A stretch of DNA of 7,842 bases from CAZAYB01 sp964489215 (lineage in GTDB: Bacteria > Planctomycetota > Phycisphaerae > Sedimentisphaerales > Anaerohalosphaeraceae), in NCBI GenBank assembly GCA_964489215.1, contig CAZAYB010000145.1:1-7842 (forward strand), in the 5' to 3' direction. Shown here piece after piece: positions 1 through 7,479 of this stretch; the stretch's first letter is position 1; every line of letters begins with the position of its first letter. Position numbers and translations under genes: made by a program. The notes under the pieces were generated by a model that did not search any database, had not been told where the DNA came from, and worked only from the letters and a program-made list of their open reading frames with translations.

Positions 1-1
1 G

Positions 2-955
2 CCCAGAACTGCAGTTGCAATGTCCGTCGGCCAGATAAGAATCAATATACCTTTGGAATATGTGAACCAGAAGGCACGTTTTATGGCTTTGGTTAATTCG
101 CTTAATCTTTTGCCCGGCTCTGAAGAAAGACAAGGGAGAATTCAGAAATACGTTAACAACCTGCGTAACAAAAGGGATATGGCAAGCAGTGAAATAATTC
201 TTGAGGCCATTGGTAAGTCGGCTTTGCCGGCTATTGCCCCTTTGCTTACTGATTCTGACCCAATTGTTCGTTTTTATGCGGCCAGGTGCATGTTGAATCT
301 GGATGATATACGCGGCCTTTTTGTGCTTCGCGACATTGCGAGAGATCAAAGCAACAGCAATGTCAGTACCAGCAGCAGCGAAAGGATTGATCTTCGGGTT
401 GCAGCGGTAAAGGCAATGGGTGAGGGAGCGAGGAAAAACGATGTTGTTTCAATTCTTAACAGTTTTCTAAGTGAGTCAGATTTCAAGCTGAGGTTCGCAG
501 CTTACAGACAGCTTCGATACATGGATGATCTGACCATAAGGACTCATATCATAGCAGATGAGTTTTTAGTTGACACAGTTGCCTGTTCAGGCCCAAAGGT
601 GATTTATGCGTCTACGTCAAAGGTTCCTAAAATAGTTCTATTTAACGCCCCTATCAATTGCGAGGATAATATGTTTATCGTTTCAGATGATAACGAGATA
701 ACACTGAACTCAAAAGCCGGGGATAACTTTATTTCTGTAATGCGCAAACACCCCTCCAGACCCAGGCTCATAGGTCCTATCAAATCATCCAGACGGCTTC
801 TTGATTTAATATCGACACTTTGTGAGGACCCTGTAGTTTCCGATGAGGAGGCAGTTGAACCGGGCCTTGGGATACATTACTCTAAACTTTTGCCTGTTTT
901 GAAGAAAATGTCGGAGAAAAAAGCTGTTTTAGCAGAGTTTGCAGCGGAAAAATAG
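2..955 (+). CDS. HEAT-repeat protein, 3' part (possible planctomycete FlgI-like protein)
   Basis: The frame is open to the left edge with no stop, so this is a C-terminal fragment. The Met codon at 20 is probably internal, because the residues before it (PRTAVA) read on smoothly. Residue numbers below count from that Met. Residues 1-30 (including 'IRINIPLEY' and 'RFMALVNSL') resemble the late segment of flagellar P-ring protein FlgI ('xIRVRVP...', then a helix). Residues about 60-110 and 122-178 form two or more HEAT-like helical repeats ('ALPAIAPLLTDSDPIVRFYA', 'DLRVAAVKAMG'). Residues about 192-245 look beta-rich ('KVPKIVLFNAPI'), and the tail has 'PGLGIHYSKLLPVL'. I recall planctomycete proteins annotated as FlgI that combine these parts, but the match is from memory. 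The coding call is solid; the function is tentative. A generic HEAT scaffold protein is the main alternative. No transmembrane segment is visible in this part. It ends 150 nt before smc. Confidence 0.62.
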   Translation, partial: PRTAVAMSVGQIRINIPLEYVNQKARFMALVNSLNLLPGSEERQGRIQKYVNNLRNKRDMASSEIILEAIGKSALPAIAPLLTDSDPIVRFYAARCMLNLDDIRGLFVLRDIARDQSNSNVSTSSSERIDLRVAAVKAMGEGARKNDVVSILNSFLSESDFKLRFAAYRQLRYMDDLTIRTHIIADEFLVDTVACSGPKVIYASTSKVPKIVLFNAPINCEDNMFIVSDDNEITLNSKAGDNFISVMRKHPSRPRLIGPIKSSRRLLDLISTLCEDPVVSDEEAVEPGLGIHYSKLLPVLKKMSEKKAVLAEFAAEK

Positions 956-980
956 CCAAATTGCCAAAAATGATATAGAA

Positions 981-1052
981 AAAACCTGCAAGGACCGATA
1001 ATATATTAGATATTACCTGGGATAGCAGTCTGTAATCGCTGTTGCAGGTTTT
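981..1052. repeat. Inverted repeat in the spacer upstream of smc
   Basis: AAAACCTGCAA (981-991) is the exact reverse complement of TTGCAGGTTTT (1042-1052), with 50 nt between the arms. Two shorter nested pairings lie inside: CGAT (996-999) with ATCG (1035-1038), and ATTAC (1012-1016) with GTAAT (1032-1036). Together they could fold into one long interrupted hairpin. The A-run/T-run flanks give it the look of a weak bidirectional terminator for the upstream gene, but the loop is large and the T tract is only four bases before a G. It could also be an RNA element in the smc leader. The repeat is certain; the role is inference. Confidence 0.45.
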
Positions 1053-1105
1053 GTTAAGCAGAAGCATGGACGCTCTTAAGTACATATATAAGGAAAATAA
1101 TAAGT

Positions 1106-4100
1106 ATGAAGTTAGATAAAATTTCAGCTAACGGATTTAAAAGCTTTGCGGACAAGACAGAATTTGATTTTGGAGAAGGGATAACCTGTATAGTAGGCCC
1201 CAATGGCTGCGGCAAGAGTAATGTTGTCGATGCCTTAAAGTGGGTCCTTGGTGATCAAAGCCCTAAATCACTTCGTTCAGGCCAGATGGCTGATGTAATA
1301 TTCAGCGGCAGCTCAAGCAGGAAAGCTTCAGGAATGGCGGAGGTCAGCCTGTTCTTCAGTGATGTAAATAAGCCAGGGCTTGAAAACGAAGAACTTGTAA
1401 TCACCAGGAGGCTGTACCGCAGCGGAGAGAGCGATTACCTTATCAATAATAAAAGCTGCAGGCTAAGAGATATCAAGGAAATGTTCATGGATACGGGTGT
1501 GGGTGTCCGTGCATATTCAATAATCGAACAAGGTCAGATCGATCAGCTTCTTCATGCATCCAAAACAGACAGAAGACTCATATTCGAGGAAGCGGCCGGG
1601 ATAAGCAAGTTTAAGGCACATAAGAAGGAGGCTCTTCGTAAACTTGAACGGACAGAGCAGAACCTTTTAAGGCTTGCGGATATTGTAAACGAGATTCAAA
1701 AACAGTTAAGAAGTGTCAAACTGCAGGCAGGCAAGGCAAGGAACTATTTAGAGTATACCGAACAGCTTAAGAATCTGCAGGTTAATTATTCACTTTCCGA
1801 GTATGACAGACTTGTAACCGAAACAGCGAAAAAAGTTCAGAAACTGGGGGCTCTTGAGGATAAATTCGCACAGACATCGGCAGCGGTAAGTCAAAGCGAC
1901 AACGAGCTTAGCCGAGTAAACAGCGATATAATGGACACTGAAGCTTCCATCAACAAAGCTGATAATATGCTTGTTGCTTCCAGGAGCAGGATAGAACAGC
2001 AGCTTGAGCGAATCGAAATGCTTAAGGAAAGGCTTAAAGAACTTTCGGAGATGAAGATTACCGCAAACGGCCGAATAAGGAGCCTTCATGAACAGGTTGT
2101 TGAATTTGAGAGAGGTCTGGATGAGGCAAAATCTGATTTGGAAAACAGCGAAACAGAGCTTGACAGCAAGAAAGAAGAGCTTGATATTCTTGAAAGCGAA
2201 ATTCATTCCATCAAAGACAAATGCAGTAAGTTAGAGGCAGAGCTGGAGGATGAAAAAAGCGGAGTTATCGATTGTGTACGCAGAACGGCTCAGCTGCACA
2301 ATGAGATAGAGAGTATGAACACTTACAGGAACAACCTCAGCGGCCAGAAGGATAAGCTTCATGGAAAGGCTGATGAGGCTGGCCGACAGCTTGAGGGACT
2401 TGTCCGTGAAAAGGCAGGCCACCAGGCTAAGCTTAAGGAGATAGAATCGGTCCTTGAGGAGCTTGGGAGCAGTCTCGACCAGAAGCGGAGTGAGCTTTTG
2501 GAGGTTGACCAGGAGACGGCCAAAGCTCATGAAGAGCTTGCAGAAGCAAAGGAACACCGCAGCGCTTTGAGCAGCGAGAAGAATGTTCTTGCTGATATGG
2601 AGAGTAAACGTCAGGGTCTAAACGCCGATATCCGTGAGATACTTAAGGAGAAGAAAAACGATAAGGACAGATTTCCTTATATAAGCGGTATTGCTGCAGA
2701 TATATTCAGTGCTGATCTTGATAACGCAGCGGCGCTGGAGGCGGCTTTGGAAGGTTTGACCGACGCGCTGGTGATAAATGATACGAGGGCGTTTTTGCAG
2801 GATGGTGAGTTAAGAGAGAAACTGCAGAGCAGGATAAAGATTATCTGCGGTGATAAGGTGGGCAGTTTCTATGACAGCCTTGATCTTACGAAGGAAAACA
2901 AAGTAAAGTGCAGAGTTGTTGAGCTTGCCGATTATGAGGCACAGTTTGCACCGCTGGCCTGGTCTCTGCTTGGCAAAACGCTTGTGGTAGATACCCTGGA
3001 GGATGCAGTCGAGTTGTCCGGGCGGTTGGGAAAAGGATATCGTTTTGTTACCCGTCAGGGACAGTCTTATGACGGCAGGGAAATGATGAAAGCGGGACCT
3101 TTGGGTAAAAACGCAGGTCTTATATCGAGAAAAAGCAGGATTAGTCAGCTTGAACATGAGCTTGCGAAGGCTTCTGTTGCGATAAATGGTATAAATGAGA
3201 GGCTTGAGAATCAAAACCGCAAGAGCGGACACCTTGAGAATCTTTGTAAAGAGCTCAGAACAGCTATATATGAGGCGAATACAGAAAAGGTTGATGAACA
3301 GGGCAAGATAAGACTTCTTGAGCAGAGCATATCGAAGCTGAAGGAAGAACAGCCTGTTATCGCAGGTGAGATAGAGATGCTCGAGCAGGAGATATCGGAA
3401 TCTGTAGAACGTGAGTATGAATCGAGGAAAAAACTTGAGGAAACTGAAGCGATATCTTCCCAGAGACAGGAAAATATAGATGTACTGGAAAGCAGACTGC
3501 AGGAGCACAGGTCAGAGCTTAATGAAAAGAGCAGCAGCGGTACTAATCTTAAGGTAAGGATTGGGCAGCTTAATGAACAGTGTGCATCCAATAGGCAGAA
3601 GATATCCTCTATTAACAGTCAACTTCAGCAGCACAGGGTGTCAATAAACAATGCCAGGAGCGAACTTTCTACAAGTGATCAGCAGATATCGACTGCTAAC
3701 CGTAATATTCTTGCGGCAGAGTCAAGGGTTTCTGAACTTTATGTTGAGAAGGATCAGGCCCAAATAGAAAGCAGAAAACTGCATGAAAAACTTACTGATA
3801 TTCTTGAGAGCAGGTCAGTTCTTGAAAATGATCTGAAGAATAACAAAAGCCGGCAAAAGGAACTGGAAGAAAATATCCATAAGATTCAGCTTGACCTTAA
3901 CAGCCTTAAGGTTAAGACCGAGGACCTTATACAGAGAGTCGGCGAAGAGCTGAGCATAAATATTTGTGAAGCTTATGAAGATTATCAACAGACGGAAACG
4001 GACTGGGAACAGGTTCGAAGCGAGATCTCTGAGCTAAAGGGCAAGATACAGCGGCTTGGCAATGTCAATGTCGATGCGATTAATGAGCAGGAAGGACTTG

Positions 4101-4678
4101 AAGAGCGTAACGAATTTTTAACCAATCAGATTGAGGACCTTAACAAGAGCAGGAGCCAGCTCGAGCAGCTTATCGCAAAAATAAACAAGGAAAGCAGAGA
4201 TAAATTTCAGCATACGTTTAATGAGGTTCGTGAGAATTTCCAGCTTATTTTCCGGAAATTATTCGGCGGCGGCAAGGCTGATATAATGCTGGAGGATCCT
4301 GAGGATATACTTGAGTGCGGGATAGAAATACTTGCCAAGCCTCCCGGCAAGGAGACACGCAGCATAAGTCTTTTAAGCGGCGGAGAAAAGACTATGACGG
4401 CAATTGCACTGCTGTTTTCAATATTCAAGACACGGCCATCGCCTTTCTGTTTTCTTGATGAGGTTGATGCGGCACTGGATGAGGCTAATAATGAACGTTT
4501 CAATCTTATCCTCAAGGAGTTCCAGGAAGATTCACAGTTTGTTGTTATTACCCACTCAAAACGGACTATGAGTATCGCAGATGTACTGTTTGGTGTTACT
4601 ATGCAGATGCAGGGAGTGAGCAAGAAGATCAGCGTTAAGTTCGACAGTCCCGACAGTACAGAATCACAGGTGGCTTAA
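1106..4678 (+). CDS. smc: Chromosome segregation ATPase SMC
   Basis: This is the structural-maintenance-of-chromosomes ATPase, which dimerises and entraps DNA for chromosome condensation and segregation in the cytoplasm, normally with ScpA and ScpB. Its 1190 residues are the usual bacterial length. The N-terminal head has Walker A GPNGCGKS (31-38, K37), a candidate arginine finger R57 and the Q-loop block 'EQGQIDQLL' (141-149). A long coiled coil runs from about 170 to 515. The hinge spans about 523-672. A second coil follows to about 1010. The C-terminal head has 'GNVNVDAI', 'LFGGG', signature LLSGGEK (S1091), Walker B CFLDE (D1118, E1119), a D-loop and switch H1150. Each residue is at or one position from its Bacillus subtilis counterpart as I remember it. 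The ATG is preceded by AGGAA (1091-1095) at 10-nt spacing. The hinge is divergent, with 'AGPLG' where many SMCs have a TGG-type glycine motif. No scpA or scpB is nearby. Confidence 0.98.
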   Translation: MKLDKISANGFKSFADKTEFDFGEGITCIVGPNGCGKSNVVDALKWVLGDQSPKSLRSGQMADVIFSGSSSRKASGMAEVSLFFSDVNKPGLENEELVITRRLYRSGESDYLINNKSCRLRDIKEMFMDTGVGVRAYSIIEQGQIDQLLHASKTDRRLIFEEAAGISKFKAHKKEALRKLERTEQNLLRLADIVNEIQKQLRSVKLQAGKARNYLEYTEQLKNLQVNYSLSEYDRLVTETAKKVQKLGALEDKFAQTSAAVSQSDNELSRVNSDIMDTEASINKADNMLVASRSRIEQQLERIEMLKERLKELSEMKITANGRIRSLHEQVVEFERGLDEAKSDLENSETELDSKKEELDILESEIHSIKDKCSKLEAELEDEKSGVIDCVRRTAQLHNEIESMNTYRNNLSGQKDKLHGKADEAGRQLEGLVREKAGHQAKLKEIESVLEELGSSLDQKRSELLEVDQETAKAHEELAEAKEHRSALSSEKNVLADMESKRQGLNADIREILKEKKNDKDRFPYISGIAADIFSADLDNAAALEAALEGLTDALVINDTRAFLQDGELREKLQSRIKIICGDKVGSFYDSLDLTKENKVKCRVVELADYEAQFAPLAWSLLGKTLVVDTLEDAVELSGRLGKGYRFVTRQGQSYDGREMMKAGPLGKNAGLISRKSRISQLEHELAKASVAINGINERLENQNRKSGHLENLCKELRTAIYEANTEKVDEQGKIRLLEQSISKLKEEQPVIAGEIEMLEQEISESVEREYESRKKLEETEAISSQRQENIDVLESRLQEHRSELNEKSSSGTNLKVRIGQLNEQCASNRQKISSINSQLQQHRVSINNARSELSTSDQQISTANRNILAAESRVSELYVEKDQAQIESRKLHEKLTDILESRSVLENDLKNNKSRQKELEENIHKIQLDLNSLKVKTEDLIQRVGEELSINICEAYEDYQQTETDWEQVRSEISELKGKIQRLGNVNVDAINEQEGLEERNEFLTNQIEDLNKSRSQLEQLIAKINKESRDKFQHTFNEVRENFQLIFRKLFGGGKADIMLEDPEDILECGIEILAKPPGKETRSISLLSGGEKTMTAIALLFSIFKTRPSPFCFLDEVDAALDEANNERFNLILKEFQEDSQFVVITHSKRTMSIADVLFGVTMQMQGVSKKISVKFDSPDSTESQVA

Positions 4679-4836
4679 GTTTTTTATAAACGGATTGATG
4701 GTTAAGGGTTTTGCATCGAGCAGTAGAGTTTTTTAGCGATCTTATGGTTTAATTGCGTTAACTGCTATTTGCCGGGGGAGTTATGGGGTTTTGGGGTATG
4801 TTTTGTGAGTATTAATCAACAAGTGTTAAAAAATCC

Positions 4837-4865
4837 GTGACATTGGCAGGCTTTAAGTTTAGAAT
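4837..4865 (+). promoter_or_regulatory. Candidate sigma70-type promoter for the M16 peptidase pair
   Basis: GTGACA (4837-4842) and TAGAAT (4860-4865) each match the -35 and -10 consensus at five of six positions and are separated by the optimal 17 bp. Transcription would begin near 4872 and leave a leader of about 190 nt before the ATG at 5065. A short inverted repeat, AGGCT (4848-4852) with AGCCT (4868-4872), brackets the -10 box and could be an operator or chance. The call is by consensus alone in AT-rich DNA, and planctomycete promoters may differ. Confidence 0.45.
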
Positions 4866-4909
4866 ACAGCCTCTAACAGGATTATGGGAAAGAAGTGATA
4901 TTAATACTA

Positions 4910-4950
4910 TCGGTCCTGAAAAATACGCTTAACATCAATGACAGGACTGA
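4910..4950 (+). other. Hairpin in the leader of the peptidase genes
   Basis: TCGGTCCTG (4910-4918) can pair with CAGGACTGA (4942-4950) over nine base pairs, including one G-U, around a 23-nt A-rich loop. The lack of a following T tract argues against a terminator. Its position downstream of the candidate start site fits a leader RNA structure, but no known riboswitch class is recognised. Confidence 0.35.
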
Positions 4951-5064
4951 ACCTTAGGGCGAAATTTTTAAAGGCTAGCGGTATAACATTTTTTTGATGA
5001 TTTTGCCGGTTTTGTAACTTACCTTACATAACCGTAAGACAACAAGGAGAAAGGTAACTAATAA

Positions 5065-6303
5065 ATGACAGAACAGATAAAGAAACATCAGTTATCCAAT
5101 GGCATGACGATTCTTGGGACCGAAAGGGAAGATATCGGTTCTGCTGCCTTTATGATCATGGTGCCGGCTGGAGCGGCGCATCTGCCTAAAGGATGTGACG
5201 GGGCATCGAATGTAATCCTTGACTGGATATTCAGGGGGGCAGGTGAGAGGGACAGCAGAGAGCTAAGCAACATGCTTGATTCTCTCGGGACACATAGAAA
5301 CAGTGATGTAGGAAGCAGTCATTTGGTATTGGGGGCGGCACTTGAGGCAGGTAAGCTTTCTGAGGCACTTGAGATTTATTCTGATATCGTTGAAAGACCA
5401 CGATGCGACAAGGAACAGTTTGAGTTATCCAGACAGCTTGCCATACAGGAGGTAATCGGACTCGATGACGATCCGAGGCATAAGGTTATGCTTGAGCTTC
5501 GTAAACGATATTATCCATATCCGATTGGCAGAAGTCCGCTCGGTGAGAAGGATGAACTTGAAAAACTCGATGCGGATACTGCGGCAAAAATAATTAAGGA
5601 TAATTTTAATTTTTCCGGCAGTATTCTGTCTGTTTCGGGGAAAGTTGATTTTGAGGAAGTTTGTAAGAAATCAGAAAAGCTTTTCGGCAGTTCAAAATCA
5701 AGTAATTCCAATGAGATTGCGACAGATGAACACGGCAAGTATGATTATGTGCATATTCCTTATGACGGATCCCAGGTCCATATAGGTCTTATGACAAACG
5801 CGGTGCCAAAGGGAGATGAAAGATATTATGACCTTAGGACGGCGGTGTCAATACTTTCCGGAGGTATGAGCAGCAGGCTTTTTACAAATGTTCGTGAAAA
5901 ACGGGGGCTTTGTTATGCTGTTGGTGCGAGGTATCATGATTTGAAAGGGCATGCGGGAATAGCCTGTTACGCAGGAACAACGGCAGATAAGGCTCAGGAG
6001 ACAATCGATGTGATTGTTGAGGAGTTTGACAAGCTTGATAAGGATATAAGCGATGATGAGATGGAAAGGGCAAAGGTCGGCTTAAAGAGCGGATTGATAA
6101 TGGAAGCTGAGTCCAGCTCAAGCAGAGCTGTTCAGCTTGGACAGGATTATCATTTACTGGGAAGGGTAAGGACTATCGAGGAAATAAAAGAGGCGATAGA
6201 TTCAGTGAGCAGGGACAGTGTCCGTGAGAGTTTGAAAGCTAACAGCTTCAAGCGGTTTACGGTAGTTACCATAGGGCCAAAGGAAATTAAATTTAACAGA
6301 TAG
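5065..6303 (+). CDS. M16-family peptidase-like subunit lacking the zinc motif (R/Y subunit)
   Basis: This 412-aa protein has the two-domain size and sequence of M16B insulinase/processing-peptidase-like proteins. At the catalytic site, where active members read G-x-x-H-x-x-E-H-x-x-F-x-G, it reads GASNVILDWIFRG (46-58), so HxxEH is replaced by N49, L52 and D53. It should therefore not bind catalytic zinc, although the later Glu ligand position (E129 in 'AIQEV') is kept. The C-terminal half has a full 'SSRLFTNVREKRGLCY' block (269-284), giving the R277/Y284 pair that holds the substrate backbone in this family. It fits the non-catalytic partner of a heterodimer with the next gene. No signal peptide is visible, so a cytoplasmic location is inferred. 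The start is fixed by a TAA codon directly before the ATG; upstream lie AAGGAG (5044-5049, 15-nt spacing) and AAAGG (about 10-nt spacing). The gap to the next gene is 8 nt, which suggests translational coupling. Confidence 0.93.
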   Translation: MTEQIKKHQLSNGMTILGTEREDIGSAAFMIMVPAGAAHLPKGCDGASNVILDWIFRGAGERDSRELSNMLDSLGTHRNSDVGSSHLVLGAALEAGKLSEALEIYSDIVERPRCDKEQFELSRQLAIQEVIGLDDDPRHKVMLELRKRYYPYPIGRSPLGEKDELEKLDADTAAKIIKDNFNFSGSILSVSGKVDFEEVCKKSEKLFGSSKSSNSNEIATDEHGKYDYVHIPYDGSQVHIGLMTNAVPKGDERYYDLRTAVSILSGGMSSRLFTNVREKRGLCYAVGARYHDLKGHAGIACYAGTTADKAQETIDVIVEEFDKLDKDISDDEMERAKVGLKSGLIMEAESSSSRAVQLGQDYHLLGRVRTIEEIKEAIDSVSRDSVRESLKANSFKRFTVVTIGPKEIKFNR

Positions 6304-6311
6304 AGATAAAA

Positions 6312-7398
6312 ATGAATTTTAAGAAACATACACTTGATAACGGTTTGACAATAGTATCGGAGATTAACGAGTCGGCACAGTCNNNNNNNNNNNNNNNNNN
6401 NNNNNNNNNNNNNNNNNNNNNNNNNNNNNNNNNNNNNNNNNNNNNNNNNNNNNNNNNNNNNNNNNNNNNNNNNNNNNNNNNNTCTTTGGGGTCAGCTTAT
6501 GCGGCCAAGCCTTCGTGATGATGATTTCAATATGGAAAAAAATGTTATCAAACAGGAAATAGCAATGTACCAGGACCTGCCGCAGTTCGATGTTATCGAT
6601 GAGTGCAGAAGTCTGCATTTTGGAGAGCATCCATGCGGCAACAGTGTGCTTGGGACGGTGGAGAGCATAGATGAATTAAAGGCAGAGCAGATGAGGGAGT
6701 ATTTCAATAACAGATATGCTCCTGATAATATTGTGGCGGCGTGCTGCGGAAAAGTTGATTTCGATAAAATATGCAAGGTAATTGAAAATCAGTGCGGAAA
6801 CTGGCAAAGCAAAAAGCCCGGCAGAGAACTTAGTGATTTTACAGGAACTTTGGCAAGTAAAACCAAACCTAAAGCGAATTTATCTCAGGATCATATCTGT
6901 ATGATAAGTCCGGCGGTTTCAGCCCAGGATAAGAGGCGGTTTGCTGCTTCACTTATGGCAACTATAACAGGCGACAGTACCGGTTCAAGATACTTCTGGG
7001 CACTGGTTGATACAGCTTTGGCAGAGACGGCGTGGATGCAGTGCGATACAATGGACGGCACCGGGGCATATTTTACATATCTTAAATGCCCAAAAGAAAA
7101 TTATGACAAGGTCAGGAAAAAAGTTGCAGAGGTTCTTGATGAACTGGTAGAAAAAGGGGTTACCCAAAGTGAGCTGGATTCAGCAAGAAACAAGATATTA
7201 AGTGCTGTTACTATTAAATGTGAAACTCCTATGGGAAGGCTGCTTAACCTTGGAATCAACTGGCAGTATCTTGGTCAATACAGGCGGGTTGAGGACGATA
7301 TCGCAGATATAAAGGCTGTTACCGTAGAAGATATTAACAGTATTATTTCTGAATATAAACCCAACAAGTTCAGTGAATTCGTTCTTAAGGCAGGATAG
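6312..7398 (+). CDS. M16-family zinc peptidase subunit, interrupted by assembly gap
   Basis: The N-terminus ('NFKKHTLDNGLTIVSE', 6312-6382) is the standard M16 opening strand. After the 100-N gap the frame resumes at 6484 as 'LWGQLMRPSLRDDDF' and continues to the TAG at 7396-7398. The ATG at 6499 is internal. 'VIKQEIAMYQDLP' carries the third zinc ligand (Glu codon 6556-6558); the HxxEH motif should lie in the unsequenced part. 'FGEHPCGNSVLGTVESI' is the usual processing-peptidase segment. In the C-terminal domain 'GSRYFWALVDTALAET' stands where partners have SSRLF..VREKRGLCY, so the R/Y pair is lost (V at 7006, T at 7027). Ungapped alignment with the upstream paralogue suggests about 78 missing residues and a full length near 405 aa. 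The two parts are in different frames only because the N run is a placeholder. Probably the catalytic half of a heterodimeric peptidase. Confidence 0.88.
6383..6482. other. Assembly gap (100 N) inside the second M16 gene
   Basis: The run is exactly 100 N, the conventional placeholder for a scaffold gap of unknown size. Flanking codons are in different frames (TCN at 6381; next full codon CTT at 6484), so an intact gene needs a true gap length divisible by three. By alignment with the upstream gene, about 230-240 nt are expected. Confidence 0.97.
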
Positions 7399-7432
7399 TA
7401 ACATATTATTTTCGGAAGAGGCAGTTAAGTAA

Positions 7433-7461
7433 TGGATTTTTTTCGGTTAAATCTGTATAAT
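7433..7461 (+). promoter_or_regulatory. Candidate promoter before the acidic protein gene
   Basis: TATAAT (7456-7461) is a perfect -10 box. The best -35 at 17-bp spacing is the weak TGGATT (7433-7438). Start of transcription near 7468 would leave a leader of only about 12 nt, with the ribosome binding site at its 5' end. The 81-nt spacer would otherwise be read through from the peptidase genes, and no terminator is visible in it. Confidence 0.3.
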
Positions 7462-7468
7462 TATGTAT

Positions 7469-7473
7469 GGAGG
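7469..7473 (+). promoter_or_regulatory. Ribosome binding site that fixes the last gene's start
   Basis: GGAGG lies 6 nt before the ATG at 7480. It decides the start, because the ATGs at 7463 and 7476 are in frames that stop within a few codons. Confidence 0.85.
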
Positions 7474-7479
7474 CGATGA

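Larger units (their letters stand above)
4679..5064. other. 386-nt non-coding region between smc and the peptidase genes
   Basis: No convincing gene is present on either strand; the longest + reading frames with an ATG are about 20 codons or less and lack a Shine-Dalgarno site. The stretch holds a G-rich block (G runs at 4774-4778, 4785-4788 and 4793-4796), a promoter candidate (4837-4865), a hairpin (4910-4950), and two mutually exclusive short pairings just before the next gene: CGGTT 5007-5011 with AACCG 5030-5034, and CTTAC 5023-5027 with GTAAG 5034-5038. I see no GC-rich stem with a T tract that would make a clear intrinsic terminator for smc. Confidence 0.6.

Noticed and set aside
882..1085. 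67-codon antisense frame over the end of the HEAT gene and the spacer
   Set aside because: It overlaps a real gene and an inverted repeat and shows no family resemblance; its hydrophobic content reflects AT-rich DNA.
1790..3591. Several antisense open frames of 108-232 codons within smc
   Set aside because: They lie opposite a fully conserved SMC coiled-coil and hinge frame, are Leu/Phe/Ser-rich as expected for the complement of coiled-coil codons, and have no recognisable domain.
4679..4700. T-run after smc as an intrinsic terminator
   Set aside because: No GC-rich stem precedes the T run.
4938..4997. 19-aa reading frame (MTGLNLRAKF...) in the leader, as a possible leader peptide
   Set aside because: There is no Shine-Dalgarno site upstream, its start lies in the hairpin loop and the frame runs through the 3' arm, and there is no run of regulatory codons.
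6499..7398. ATG at 6499 as the start of a separate 299-aa gene
   Set aside because: The frame continues upstream to the gap with family-typical residues (LWGQL), and there is no ribosome binding site.
6312..7398. Second M16 gene as a frameshifted pseudogene
   Set aside because: The frame change coincides with a 100-N placeholder of unknown true length; both flanks are well conserved and otherwise free of stops.
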